9,646 bases of DNA from Phycisphaerales bacterium. GTDB lineage: Bacteria; Planctomycetota; Phycisphaerae; Phycisphaerales; SM1A02. Shown one piece after another: positions 1 to 6,913 of the stretch. The stretch covers positions 1 through 9,646 of the forward strand of contig SKZB01000211.1 of the NCBI GenBank assembly GCA_007127615.1. The letters are read 5' to 3'. The translations under genes and the position numbers were made by a program. Numbering within the stretch: position 1 is the first letter of the stretch; each line of letters begins with the position of its first letter. The notes under the pieces are model-generated. The model made no database searches and was not told where the DNA came from. It saw only the letters and a list, made by a program, of their open reading frames with translations.

Positions 1-584
1 GCAATCTTCGAGAGCAGATCGGCCGAGCGCGTGTTCGTCCCCGCCAGTCCGGACAGTGCTTCGCGAAACCCGCCCAGCGTCTCGGTCATCTGCTGTGACG
101 CCTGGCCGTTCTGATCGAGTTGCTGCTGAAGCAGTCCGAGCACCTCCGTGTGGTGATCCGAAGCATTGCTCATGCGCTGCAGGGTCGAGGTCAGATTGTC
201 TTCGCGGGACTTGACCTGCGTGAGATGATCCGTGAGGACTTCGAGAAGCCGCGCATTCTGCCGGTTGATCTCCGGCAGCGCATCGAGCGTTTCCGGAAGC
301 CGGTCCATCAATTCCACCAGCCGCTCGGTGCGCTGGGACTGCGAATCCAGATGATCGCCGATCTTTCGCACCAGCCCCAGGATCTCATCGTACCCGCGCT
401 GCAGTTCCGCCAGATTGCGCGACTTCGGCGGCCGGGCTTCGACCAGCTCCGCACGCGGGGGATCGCTGACCGAACCGTTGTTCGCAGCGCGATCCTCATC
501 GCTTTCCGGCGGCGAGTGCAAATCGACCGCGACGGGGTTCTCGCGCCGCGCGAAAAGGCGTTTCAGTCCATTCATGATCGGCAT
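1..584 (-). CDS. Coiled-coil protein of unknown function, C-terminus beyond left edge
   Basis: I do not recognise the family. The visible 194 residues begin MPIMNGLKRLFARRE, a short basic amphipathic start. A charged, Pro/Ser-rich low-complexity stretch follows (about residues 20-55). From about residue 57 to the edge the protein is nearly all predicted helix with heptad-like Leu/Ile spacing, Gln-rich around 150-170 (LLQQQLDQNGQASQQ), as in a long coiled coil. There is no signal peptide and no membrane helix in the part seen; one could lie past the edge. The start at 584 is chosen because AAAGGA (minus strand, 593-598) sits 8 nt upstream; a second in-frame ATG at 575 is possible. The opposite-strand open frame over the same DNA is Arg/His-rich and has no protein-like character, so the minus frame is preferred. 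The gene is divergent from the importer operon, with 115 bp between the two starts. Confidence 0.72.
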   Translation of the reverse strand, partial: MPIMNGLKRLFARRENPVAVDLHSPPESDEDRAANNGSVSDPPRAELVEARPPKSRNLAELQRGYDEILGLVRKIGDHLDSQSQRTERLVELMDRLPETLDALPEINRQNARLLEVLTDHLTQVKSREDNLTSTLQRMSNASDHHTEVLGLLQQQLDQNGQASQQMTETLGGFREALSGLAGTNTRSADLLSKI

Positions 585-592
585 CGTCAGAA

Positions 593-598
593 TCCTTT
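593..598 (-). promoter_or_regulatory. Ribosome binding site of the coiled-coil gene
   Basis: On the minus strand this reads AAAGGA, 8 nt before the ATG at 584. It decides the start codon over the in-frame ATG at 575. Confidence 0.55.
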
Positions 599-686
599 CC
601 GTTTCGAGCCGGTGTTTCTGGCCGGTTTGACCGGGCGTTCACCACGGCGCTTCAGCGCACGGGTGTCTCAGAGTTGCTTCACACTG

Positions 687-692
687 TACGAT
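687..692 (+). promoter_or_regulatory. Candidate -10 hexamer (TACGAT) just upstream of the importer operon
   Basis: TACGAT fits the TAnnnT core of a sigma70-type -10 element and lies 7 nt before the ATG at 700. There is no Shine-Dalgarno sequence between them and no clear -35 at 16-18 bp. If used, transcription would start at or next to the A of the ATG, giving a leaderless mRNA. The same arrangement occurs before the MFS gene. This is inference from sequence and spacing only. Confidence 0.3.
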
Positions 693-699
693 TGCCCCC

Positions 700-1650
700 A
701 TGCGCGGGTCAATGCCTCTGACACTCCGGTTGGCTTTTCTCAGCATTTTTCTGCTGCTTTCCGGCTGTGCGGAGTCCTCGGAACCCGAAGAACGGCCATC
801 GGACGCGACGGAACGGCGCATCGTTTCGTTCAGCCCGGCGATCAGCCGTACCCTGGTTGACTTCGGCCTGATGCGTGAGATCGTCGGCCGCACGCCGTAC
901 TGTGAGGCCCTGCCGGGCGACATTCCCGTGGCCGGGGATCTGCTCAATGTGGATTACGAGCGTCTGATCCGCCTGCGTCCGACGCATCTGCTGATCCAGC
1001 CGCCGGCGGCGACGGGGGTGCAGCCGCGACTGCTCCAACTGGCCGAACGGCACGGCTGGGTCATCGGGCAGTGGCCGCTGAACGATGTGGCCGATGTCCT
1101 CTCGCTGGTGGATGATCTTCCGGCCCTGCTCACTTCGCCCCGGGATACCTTCGAAGATGACCCGGGGAGATTCGAGGCACGGGCTGCGGAACTGGAGCGC
1201 GAGATCGCCCGCCTGCTTCAGCAGGCGGCGGAGGAGGCCTGGGTCGGAACCACGCTCTTTCTGATCGGCACCGAGCCGATCACGGCGATCGGAACCGGAA
1301 CCTTTCTCCACGAGATCTGGACCTCGCTCGGCGGCGTGAACCTGATCGATCGTAAGGACTATCCTCAGCTCACCCTCGAAACCCTGACCCGCCGTGCGCC
1401 GGAGGCCATCATCTTCGTTCGGCCGGGCGTGAGCCCGGCGACCGACCCGCACCGTCTTTTGGGTCCGATCGCGCGGTCTGATCTGCCCGCCCTCAGGCAT
1501 GACCGCGTTGCCATCCTCCGCCACGAAGATGCCATGCTGCCGTCCACCGGACTGATTGAAGTCGCGGAAGAGCTGCGCGCGATCATGGCGCGGTTTCGCA
1601 AGATCGATCGTGATTCAACATACGAGCGTGGGGAGACCGGCGCGGAATGA
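700..1650 (+). CDS. BtuF/FecB-type ABC importer substrate-binding lipoprotein
   Basis: Binding protein for a vitamin B12, iron-siderophore or heme type ABC importer; it captures the ligand outside the inner membrane and delivers it to the permease encoded next. Residues 1-23 form a lipoprotein signal: basic start, hydrophobic core, lipobox LSGC with the lipid-bearing Cys at 23. The family's N-lobe motif is clear at residues 40-65 (RIVSFSPAISRTLVDFG, then IVGRT), followed by PYCE at 66-69, a position where BtuF-like proteins often have Y-C. GDLLNVDYERLIRLRPTHLL (79-98) matches the conserved stretch ending the N-lobe. An acidic helical linker lies around 150-180. TGTFLHEIWTSLGGVNL (199-215) and the C-terminal PALRHDRVAIL (263-273) belong to the C-lobe. 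Length (316 aa) is normal for the family. The ATG at 712 is an alternative start that keeps the signal peptide. The stop overlaps the permease start as ATGA. The ligand cannot be told from sequence alone. Confidence 0.88.
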   Translation: MRGSMPLTLRLAFLSIFLLLSGCAESSEPEERPSDATERRIVSFSPAISRTLVDFGLMREIVGRTPYCEALPGDIPVAGDLLNVDYERLIRLRPTHLLIQPPAATGVQPRLLQLAERHGWVIGQWPLNDVADVLSLVDDLPALLTSPRDTFEDDPGRFEARAAELEREIARLLQQAAEEAWVGTTLFLIGTEPITAIGTGTFLHEIWTSLGGVNLIDRKDYPQLTLETLTRRAPEAIIFVRPGVSPATDPHRLLGPIARSDLPALRHDRVAILRHEDAMLPSTGLIEVAEELRAIMARFRKIDRDSTYERGETGAE

Positions 1651-2639
1651 GCGAACGGCGGCGCATGATCTCGGTGGTCGGTCTGGCGGTGCTCGTCACC
1701 GCGCTCGCGGTGCTCAGACTGTTGATCGACCGTGATCCGGCGGGCGGGCTGGGGCTCGCCTGGCCGGAATCGAGTTATGCCGAGTTTCGGGTGAACTCGA
1801 TCCTCGTCGCCGCCATCATCGGGGTTGCGCTGGCGGTTTCCGGCGTGCTCCTGCAGGCGCTCCTGCGCAATCCGCTCGCCTCGCCCTTCATCCTCGGGCT
1901 CTCGAGCGGCGCCGGGCTGGGCGTCATGGTTGCGATGTATCTGGCCTATACGTTCGCGTCGATGGAGTTTCTCGTCGGCCGAACCAACGCATTTCCCGCC
2001 CTGCTCGGCGCGCTGACGGTTCTGGCGATTGTGTACGGGCTCGGGCACCGGCGCGGACTGCTCGATCCGCTCTCGTTGGTTCTCATCGGTGTGGTGATCT
2101 CCGCGATCTGCGGCGCGTTGATTCTGTTCTTTCAGCGGCTCGTGCCGGCCGGCCTGCGCGGCGACTTCATGGTCTGGATGATGGGTCACATCCCGCAGGG
2201 GATCGATCGCGGCACGATGATTCTCTTCGGCGCGATGGCGGGGCTGGGCGTGTTTCTGGCGATGAGCATGGGACGGGCGATGGATGCCGCCACGCTCGGC
2301 GAGGACGAAGCGCGTTCCGTCGGGTTGTCGGTCGGGCCGCTGCGGCTGGGACTGTTCGTCCTGGCCGGAACGTTGACCGCCGCGTCGGTCGCGATCGCGG
2401 GTCCGATTGCGTTCGTGGGATTGATTTCGCCGCACGCCGCGCGGCTGCTCATCGGCCCGCGCCATACCCTGCTCGTTCCCGCTTCGGCCCTGGTCGGCGC
2501 CGCGCTGCTGATCGGCGCGGACTGCGCGAGCCAGGTCTTTGATGTCGGAACCGGACCGATGCCGGTCGGTGTGTTTACCGCCCTGATCGGAGGTCCGGCG
2601 TTCATCTGGCTGCTGAAGACCGGAAGGGGGCAGGCATGA
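1647..2639 (+). CDS. BtuC/FecCD-family ABC importer permease
   Basis: Inner-membrane permease, which as a homodimer forms the translocation path for the ligand brought by the upstream lipoprotein. The 330-residue chain is almost all hydrophobic helices, about ten, as expected for this type II importer fold. Family signatures are easy to see: SGVLLQALLRNPLASPFILG (65-84); GEDEARSVGLSVG (218-230), the cytoplasmic coupling segment that contacts the ATPase; AGPIAFVGLISPHAARLLIG (251-270); and GTGPMPVGVFTALIGGPAFI (301-320). Length is typical. The start overlaps the stop of the binding-protein gene (ATGA, 1647-1650), and GGGGAG at 1630-1635 is a weak Shine-Dalgarno match 11 nt upstream, so translational coupling is likely. 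The stop in turn overlaps the ATPase start. I see no missing motif. Confidence 0.92.
   Translation: MSERRRMISVVGLAVLVTALAVLRLLIDRDPAGGLGLAWPESSYAEFRVNSILVAAIIGVALAVSGVLLQALLRNPLASPFILGLSSGAGLGVMVAMYLAYTFASMEFLVGRTNAFPALLGALTVLAIVYGLGHRRGLLDPLSLVLIGVVISAICGALILFFQRLVPAGLRGDFMVWMMGHIPQGIDRGTMILFGAMAGLGVFLAMSMGRAMDAATLGEDEARSVGLSVGPLRLGLFVLAGTLTAASVAIAGPIAFVGLISPHAARLLIGPRHTLLVPASALVGAALLIGADCASQVFDVGTGPMPVGVFTALIGGPAFIWLLKTGRGQA
2622..2630 (+). promoter_or_regulatory. Ribosome binding site favouring the first ATG of the importer ATPase
   Basis: The purine run GGAAGGGGG lies 5 nt before the ATG at 2636. It supports starting at the ATGA overlap rather than at one of the later in-frame ATGs (2645, 2663, 2672) that the nonamer repeat supplies. 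Confidence 0.45.
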
Positions 2640-2678
2640 AACGCATGCAAGGCACGCAAAGCATGCGTGGCATGAAGC
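2634..2678 (+). repeat. Five-unit tandem repeat, period 9, across the ATPase start
   Basis: Units are gcatgaaac, gcatgcaag, gcacgcaaa, gcatgcgtg and gcatgaagc, so the consensus is near GCATGMAAS. The array begins 2 bp before the ATG at 2636, and a period of 9 keeps the frame, so it adds three codons per unit. The reverse strand would read as alternating His-Ala-type codons. Such short, degenerate repeats look like interspersed genomic repeats rather than selected protein sequence. Confidence 0.75.
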
Positions 2679-3463
2679 GGCGAGGCCCGCCGATTCCGAA
2701 GGCCCCGCTGAGCGTGCACGGCTTGAGTTTCACCTACGGCGAACTCCGCGCTTTGCGCGACATTACCGTCACCGCCACCCCCGGCTGCGTGACCGCCGTG
2801 CTCGGCCCCAACGCGGCGGGCAAATCCACCCTGCTGCGCTGCATCATCGGGGTTGAAAAGCCGGAAGGAGGCGAAGTCCGGCTCGGCGATCGCGCGGTGC
2901 GATCGATGCATCCTCAGGACCGTGCGGCGCGACTGGCGTACGTGCCGCAGCGCTCGACCGTCGCCGCCTCCTTTACCGTGCGCCAGGTGATCGAACTCGG
3001 CCGGTACGCCCTGCCGCCGGACCCGGCCCGCATCGATCACGCCATCGAGTCATGCGACCTGGCGGACCTGGTCGATCGGCCGTACCCCGCGCTTTCCGTC
3101 GGGCAGCAGCAGCGGGTCACGCTCGCCCGCGCGCTGGCGCAGCACGCACCGGGCGGCGTGATTATCCTCGATGAACCGACTTCCGCGATGGACTACCGGC
3201 ACGTCGATCAGGCCATGCGTCTGATCAGGCAATGCGCCGATCGGGGCGCGACCGTTCTGATCGCCATGCACGATCTCGGATTGGCGGCGGACCTGGCCCA
3301 CGAAGCGTGGCTGCTGGATGAAGGTTCGCTCATCGCTTCCGGCGCGACGTGTGACGTTCTGAACGCCGAACGCTTGCGCGCGGTATTCGGCCTTCCCTTC
3401 CGCTGGCTGAACGAAGACGGCCGAACGTGGCTGGTGCCCGATCGGCACGGCGGCTCGTCGTGA
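2636..3463 (+). CDS. ABC importer ATPase, FepC/BtuD type
   Basis: Cytoplasmic ATPase that powers the BtuC-type permease. Visible in order: beta-strand start PLSVHGLSFTYGELRAL (24-40); Walker A GPNAAGKS (57-64), where the usual Gly before GKS is Ala; Q-loop YVPQ with Gln105; ABC signature LSVGQQQR (153-160), with Val in place of the first Gly of LSGGQ; Walker B VIILDE (175-180) with catalytic Glu180; D-loop SAMD (183-186); switch His212 in IAMHDLG. These substitutions are conservative and the enzyme is probably active. The stop of the permease and this start overlap (ATGA). The first 13 residues, MKRMQGTQSMRGM, come from a period-9 DNA tandem repeat and have no counterpart in the fold, so they look like an added N-terminal extension. 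The last gene of the operon, it converges on the exporter gene with 17 bp between stops. Confidence 0.9.
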   Translation: MKRMQGTQSMRGMKRRGPPIPKAPLSVHGLSFTYGELRALRDITVTATPGCVTAVLGPNAAGKSTLLRCIIGVEKPEGGEVRLGDRAVRSMHPQDRAARLAYVPQRSTVAASFTVRQVIELGRYALPPDPARIDHAIESCDLADLVDRPYPALSVGQQQRVTLARALAQHAPGGVIILDEPTSAMDYRHVDQAMRLIRQCADRGATVLIAMHDLGLAADLAHEAWLLDEGSLIASGATCDVLNAERLRAVFGLPFRWLNEDGRTWLVPDRHGGSS

Positions 3464-3480
3464 TCGGTGCTGGTGTCAAC

Positions 3481-5310
3481 TCATGAGGCGCGGGGCGTCA
3501 GTTCCGTGCGGTTGAGCCGGGCGTAGAGGTCGCACCGCTCGAGCAGTTTCTCGTGGGTGCCCTGGTCGACCACCCGGCCGGCATCCATGACGACGATGCG
3601 ATCGGCGTTGAGGACCGTTGACAACCGGTGCGCGATCACCAGAGAGGTTCGGCCGACACAGAACTCCTGAATCGCGGCATTGATATGCTCTTCCGATTCG
3701 GCGTCGATCTGGCTGGTCGCTTCGTCAAGAATCAGAATGGCCGGATCACGCAGAATCGCCCGCGCGATGGCCAGACGCTGACGCTGCCCGCCGGAAAGCG
3801 ACGCGCCCTGCTCCAGTAGATGGGCGTCGTAGCCACCGGGGATCTGTTGAATAAAGGTATCGGCATGGGCGCGTCGGGCGGCGATCTCGATCTGTTCGCG
3901 GGTGGCGCTCCCCACGCCGAAGGCGATGTTCTCCCCGATCGTACCGCGGAACATCACGGTTTCCTGCGTCACCACGCCGATCTGTTCCCGCAGACTGCGG
4001 ATAGTGACGGTGGCGATGTCGATGCCGTCGATTTCAATCGTGCCCGAATCGGGCTGAAGCAGTCGCGGCAGAAGACTCAACAGCGTCGTCTTGCCCGAGC
4101 CGTTGGGCCCGACGATGGCGATGCGCTCACCGTGCCGCACTTTCAGGGAGACCTGGTCGAGCGCGCGGCGCTCGGCGCCGGGGTACTTCAGCGTGACACC
4201 CTTGAACTCCAGCGAGTTCGCGTGACGCGGCAGGGAGCGCGGGTTGGTCGAACGGCGTTCTTCCGGATCGTCGCCGAGAATCTCCAGCAAGCGCCCGGCC
4301 GGAGCGGAAGCGGCCTGCAGTTCGTTGACCAGCCCGGCGAGCGGGCGGAGCGATGCCCCGGCCACACCGAGGGAGGCGAGCGCGAGAATGAACCGATCGA
4401 ATTGAAGCGATCCGGCCAGAATCTGCTGCGCCGCCAGCAGCGCGAGCCCGCCGATGGCGAAGATCGCCAGTGTTTCCACGATCGGTCCCGCCGCGGCGGT
4501 CGCGGTGCGGACGCGCAGCTCCTGATGCACCACGTCACGATTCTGCTCGGCGAAGCGCTCGATCGCGCGGTCTTCCGCCGTATTGGCCTTGACCGCCCGC
4601 AATCCCTGCAGGGTTTCGCTCGCGGTGCGGAGCAGGTCTTCCTGCGCCTGGAGCGCCCGGCGTGAGCCGCGGCGGATGCGCTTGCCGAGTTTTCGAAGCA
4701 CGATCGCCAGCACCGGCAGCACGATGATCGCGGAGATCGTCAGCCCGAAATCGATGATCAGCGCCGCGGTGAAGGCGGCCAGCCCCTTGGACAGTTGCGC
4801 CACCGCCTTGCTGGTCAGCGTGACGAAACCCTTGAGCAGTTCCGCCGTATCGCGCACGGTGCGCGCGACCAGTTGCGACGGGCCGCGTTCCATCACGCGC
4901 ACCAGGGGCAGGCGCACGATCGTCGCAAAAGTATCGAGGCGGATGTCCGCCACGGTCCGGGTCGCCACCGTGCGGCTGAGGTACTGGTGCATGAAGTTCA
5001 TGGTGGCGCCGAGGGCCGTCAACCCCGCGACGATCGCCAGCAGCAGCGCCACGCTCGGAAACGGCTCCACCGGTAATCGTTCGACGAGCCACCACGGCAC
5101 GGCGATCAGGGGTGAGTCGGCATTGTGTTCCTGCGCCAGGGCGCGAAGCGAGCGACCCTCGCCCTCATGGAGAATCACGCGCATCATCGGCGCGAGCGTG
5201 ACCAGCCCCACGCCGAGACTCATCGCCGACAGGAACGCGAACACGATCGCCCACGTGAGGGTGCTGCGATAGACCGCCATGCGTTTTGCAAAGTGCCAGA
5301 ATGAACTCAT
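3481..5310 (-). CDS. MsbA-like half-size ABC exporter (membrane domain plus ATPase)
   Basis: A single chain of 609 residues with an N-terminal type IV (type I exporter) membrane domain and a C-terminal nucleotide-binding domain, acting as a homodimer or with another half-transporter. Membrane helices are apparent near residues 18-42, 85-104, 176-205 (two) and 278-320 (two). The ATPase part shows the A-loop Tyr376, Walker A GPNGSGKT (401-408), Q-loop Gln449 in VVTQE, signature LSGGQRQR (505-512), Walker B ILILDE with Glu530, and switch His561 in IAHRLST: all intact. Substrate is not determinable; lipid, lipopolysaccharide precursor, drug or peptide are all known for this class. The start is set at MSSFWHFAKR because a further 64 in-frame upstream codons (to 5502) would run into the divergent MFS gene and look non-coding (Arg/Pro/Trp-rich). 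No clear Shine-Dalgarno precedes 5310. Confidence 0.9.
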   Translation of the reverse strand: MSSFWHFAKRMAVYRSTLTWAIVFAFLSAMSLGVGLVTLAPMMRVILHEGEGRSLRALAQEHNADSPLIAVPWWLVERLPVEPFPSVALLLAIVAGLTALGATMNFMHQYLSRTVATRTVADIRLDTFATIVRLPLVRVMERGPSQLVARTVRDTAELLKGFVTLTSKAVAQLSKGLAAFTAALIIDFGLTISAIIVLPVLAIVLRKLGKRIRRGSRRALQAQEDLLRTASETLQGLRAVKANTAEDRAIERFAEQNRDVVHQELRVRTATAAAGPIVETLAIFAIGGLALLAAQQILAGSLQFDRFILALASLGVAGASLRPLAGLVNELQAASAPAGRLLEILGDDPEERRSTNPRSLPRHANSLEFKGVTLKYPGAERRALDQVSLKVRHGERIAIVGPNGSGKTTLLSLLPRLLQPDSGTIEIDGIDIATVTIRSLREQIGVVTQETVMFRGTIGENIAFGVGSATREQIEIAARRAHADTFIQQIPGGYDAHLLEQGASLSGGQRQRLAIARAILRDPAILILDEATSQIDAESEEHINAAIQEFCVGRTSLVIAHRLSTVLNADRIVVMDAGRVVDQGTHEKLLERCDLYARLNRTELTPRAS

Positions 5311-5447
5311 TGGGACGTTTCGGTGAATGGCGACGAAAAAAAGACCGTCCGGCGGCCACCAGTGTACGTCGGCGGGATCGGTTCCGCCGCCTTCGATGTG
5401 GGAAAGGCGGGGCCGGCGCTTCGGGCGGTTGGCGCGGCGGAATCGCG

Positions 5448-5453
5448 TAAGAT
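5448..5453 (+). promoter_or_regulatory. Candidate -10 hexamer (TAAGAT) close to the MFS start
   Basis: TAAGAT matches four of six bases of TATAAT and ends 9 nt before the ATG at 5463, with no Shine-Dalgarno between. A leaderless transcript is possible, as suggested for the importer operon. No convincing -35 element lies at the right distance. Confidence 0.3.
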
Positions 5454-5462
5454 GCCCGCCCC

Positions 5463-6701
5463 ATGAACACCGAGCCGGCGACAACGAGCCGCCCCACGCC
5501 ACTGACCGCGCTGTTCTGGCTGACGTTTCTTGCGTCGATCAGCACCGGCGTCCTCTGGAGCGGGATCAGCTTCATCGCCAAGCACGACTACGACTATTCG
5601 CCGACGGCGAATTTCCTGCTGTATTTCGTCACCGCCGTGGTGTACATCCTCGTGGCGTTCAGCTCCGGGCGCATGACGCGCGGTCTGGAGCGTTTTCTTT
5701 CGCCCCGCGGCATCCTGACGCTGATCCTGCTCGGGCAGGTGATGCTCAGCCCGCTACCGGTGGTTTTTTCCGGTTCGTGGACGATCTGGGTGACCGCCGC
5801 GGCAACGAGCGCGGCCGGGGCGCTGCTCTGGCCGATCGTGGAGAGCTATCTCTCCGCCGGCCGGCATGGGCGCGAGATGCGTTCCGCCATGGGCTGGTGG
5901 AACATCAGTTGGACCGGCGCGGTGGCGGTGTCACTGGTCGGCATGGCGCCGCTGATCGGACAGGAAGACGCCACGCTCGCCCGGTACGCCCTGGTGGCAC
6001 TCTCCCCGATCAGCCTGCTGGCGATGCTCGCCCTGCCGTGGTTTTCCCGCACCCCCGGCGGGCACGATGAAGCAACGTGGCAACAGTCGATCACGGTGGA
6101 GTATCCCTATCTGCTGCGCTCGGTTCGGATTCTGCTGCCGCTGGGGTACGTGCTGATCGGCACGATTTCGCCCCTGCTTCCGTACCGATTCGAAGCGATT
6201 GATGTGGCGGCGTCGTTCGAAACACCCGCCGCGGCGACGTGGACCATCGTGCGCGTCTTCGCCATCGCCATCATGTGGCGGATCACGTTCTGGCACGGAC
6301 GGTGGGGCACATTGCTCTTTGGCGGCGGGGGGATGCTGCTTGGTTTCGTGATGGTCGTGCTTTCGCCGACGATTGAATGGATCATCATCGGTCTGGCGGT
6401 CTTTGGCGCCGGGCAGGGCGTGGTGTACTACGCCGCCCTCTACTACGCGATGTCGGTCGGCCGCGCGGAGGTCGATGCGGGCGGCGTGCATGAGTCGCTC
6501 ATCGGCTTCGGATACGCCATCGGCCCGCTCGCGGCGCTCACCGGCGAGCGCATTCGTCTGCCGGGCGTCGATCCCACGGGAGGTGGCGGCATCGTGACGG
6601 TGGTGATGAGCGTCATCGGTATCTCGCTCGTGCCGGCGGTGACGCCGTATCTGCAGGCCCGGCGACGCCGCGCACGTTCGACGGAAGGGGAGAACACTTA
6701 G
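5463..6701 (+). CDS. Major facilitator superfamily transporter
   Basis: Inner-membrane secondary transporter of 412 residues with about twelve hydrophobic helices in two blocks, separated by a polar central loop near residues 196-216 (GGHDEATWQQ). Between helices 2 and 3 the stretch SSGRMTRGLERFLSPRG (67-83) matches the MFS motif-A pattern of a Gly/Asp-basic loop. Pro/Trp/Glu in LLWPIVESYLS (121-131) lies in a helix and could take part in substrate or proton coupling, but that is inference. The C-terminal half holds GAGQGVVYYAALYYAMSVG (315-333) and the helix break GFGYAIGP (348-355). The tail QARRRRARSTEGENT is basic and cytoplasmic. Substrate is unknown. The gene is divergent from the ABC exporter across a 152-bp gap, so the two may share a control region. 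No ribosome binding site is visible. No intrinsic terminator on the plus strand follows it. Confidence 0.8.
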   Translation: MNTEPATTSRPTPLTALFWLTFLASISTGVLWSGISFIAKHDYDYSPTANFLLYFVTAVVYILVAFSSGRMTRGLERFLSPRGILTLILLGQVMLSPLPVVFSGSWTIWVTAAATSAAGALLWPIVESYLSAGRHGREMRSAMGWWNISWTGAVAVSLVGMAPLIGQEDATLARYALVALSPISLLAMLALPWFSRTPGGHDEATWQQSITVEYPYLLRSVRILLPLGYVLIGTISPLLPYRFEAIDVAASFETPAAATWTIVRVFAIAIMWRITFWHGRWGTLLFGGGGMLLGFVMVVLSPTIEWIIIGLAVFGAGQGVVYYAALYYAMSVGRAEVDAGGVHESLIGFGYAIGPLAALTGERIRLPGVDPTGGGGIVTVVMSVIGISLVPAVTPYLQARRRRARSTEGENT

Positions 6702-6712
6702 AACGAATGTCG

Positions 6713-6784
6713 CCTCCGTCCCTCCGTCGCTCCGTCCCTCCGTCGCTTCGTCGCTCATTGCCTTCGTGCCCTCGTGCCTCCGTG
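6713..6784. repeat. Period-8 tandem repeat, nine degenerate units
   Basis: Nine consecutive 8-mers can be laid end to end: cctccgtc, cctccgtc, gctccgtc, cctccgtc, gcttcgtc, gctcattg, ccttcgtg, ccctcgtg, cctccgtg. Consensus is about SCTYCGTS. It begins 11 bp after the MFS stop. On the minus strand the repeat reads in any frame as Arg/Gly/Thr/Glu-rich peptide (for example GTEARGHEG), which explains the spurious open frames here. I treat it as non-coding. Confidence 0.8.
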
Positions 6785-6832
6785 CCTTTTCTGAATCCGC
6801 GCGGGTCACTTGCGCAGATTCCCGAAGCGCGG

Positions 6833-6866
6833 AAAAAAGCCGGCTCTCCACTCGTGGAGAGCCGGC
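6833..6866 (-). terminator. Strong intrinsic terminator of the secreted protease gene
   Basis: A perfect 12-bp stem, gccggctctcca (6839-6850) pairing with tggagagccggc (6855-6866) around loop ctcg, is followed on the minus strand by six U (aaaaaa at 6833-6838). It lies 47 bases past the protease stop at 6914. On the plus strand no T-run follows, so it should act mainly on leftward transcription. Confidence 0.93.
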
Positions 6867-6913
6867 CGTTCATGGTGAGGGGTGCGAAAAGCTGGTCTAA
6901 CGACCGCCGGGAA

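Noticed and set aside
585..699. Possible cobalamin riboswitch upstream of the importer
   Set aside because: No B12-box-like conserved core could be found and 115 bp is short for the full element.
120..860. Plus-strand open frame of 246 codons
   Set aside because: It overlaps the minus-strand coiled-coil gene and the start of the binding-protein gene, is Arg/His-rich and has no ribosome site or motif; a shadow frame.
1365..2465. Minus-strand open frame of 366 codons
   Set aside because: Extremely rich in Arg, Gln, His and Asp and antisense to the well-supported permease; typical of high-GC antisense frames.
3820..4665. Plus-strand open frame of 281 codons
   Set aside because: Antisense to the exporter gene, whose motifs are all intact on the minus strand.
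5311..5502. 64-codon N-terminal extension of the ABC exporter
   Set aside because: In frame but overlaps the divergent MFS start, is rich in Arg/Pro/Trp, and exporters of this class normally begin close to the first membrane helix.
5931..6851. Minus-strand open frame of 306 codons with GTEARRHEG-like start
   Set aside because: The start is the period-8 repeat read as protein and the rest is antisense to the MFS gene.
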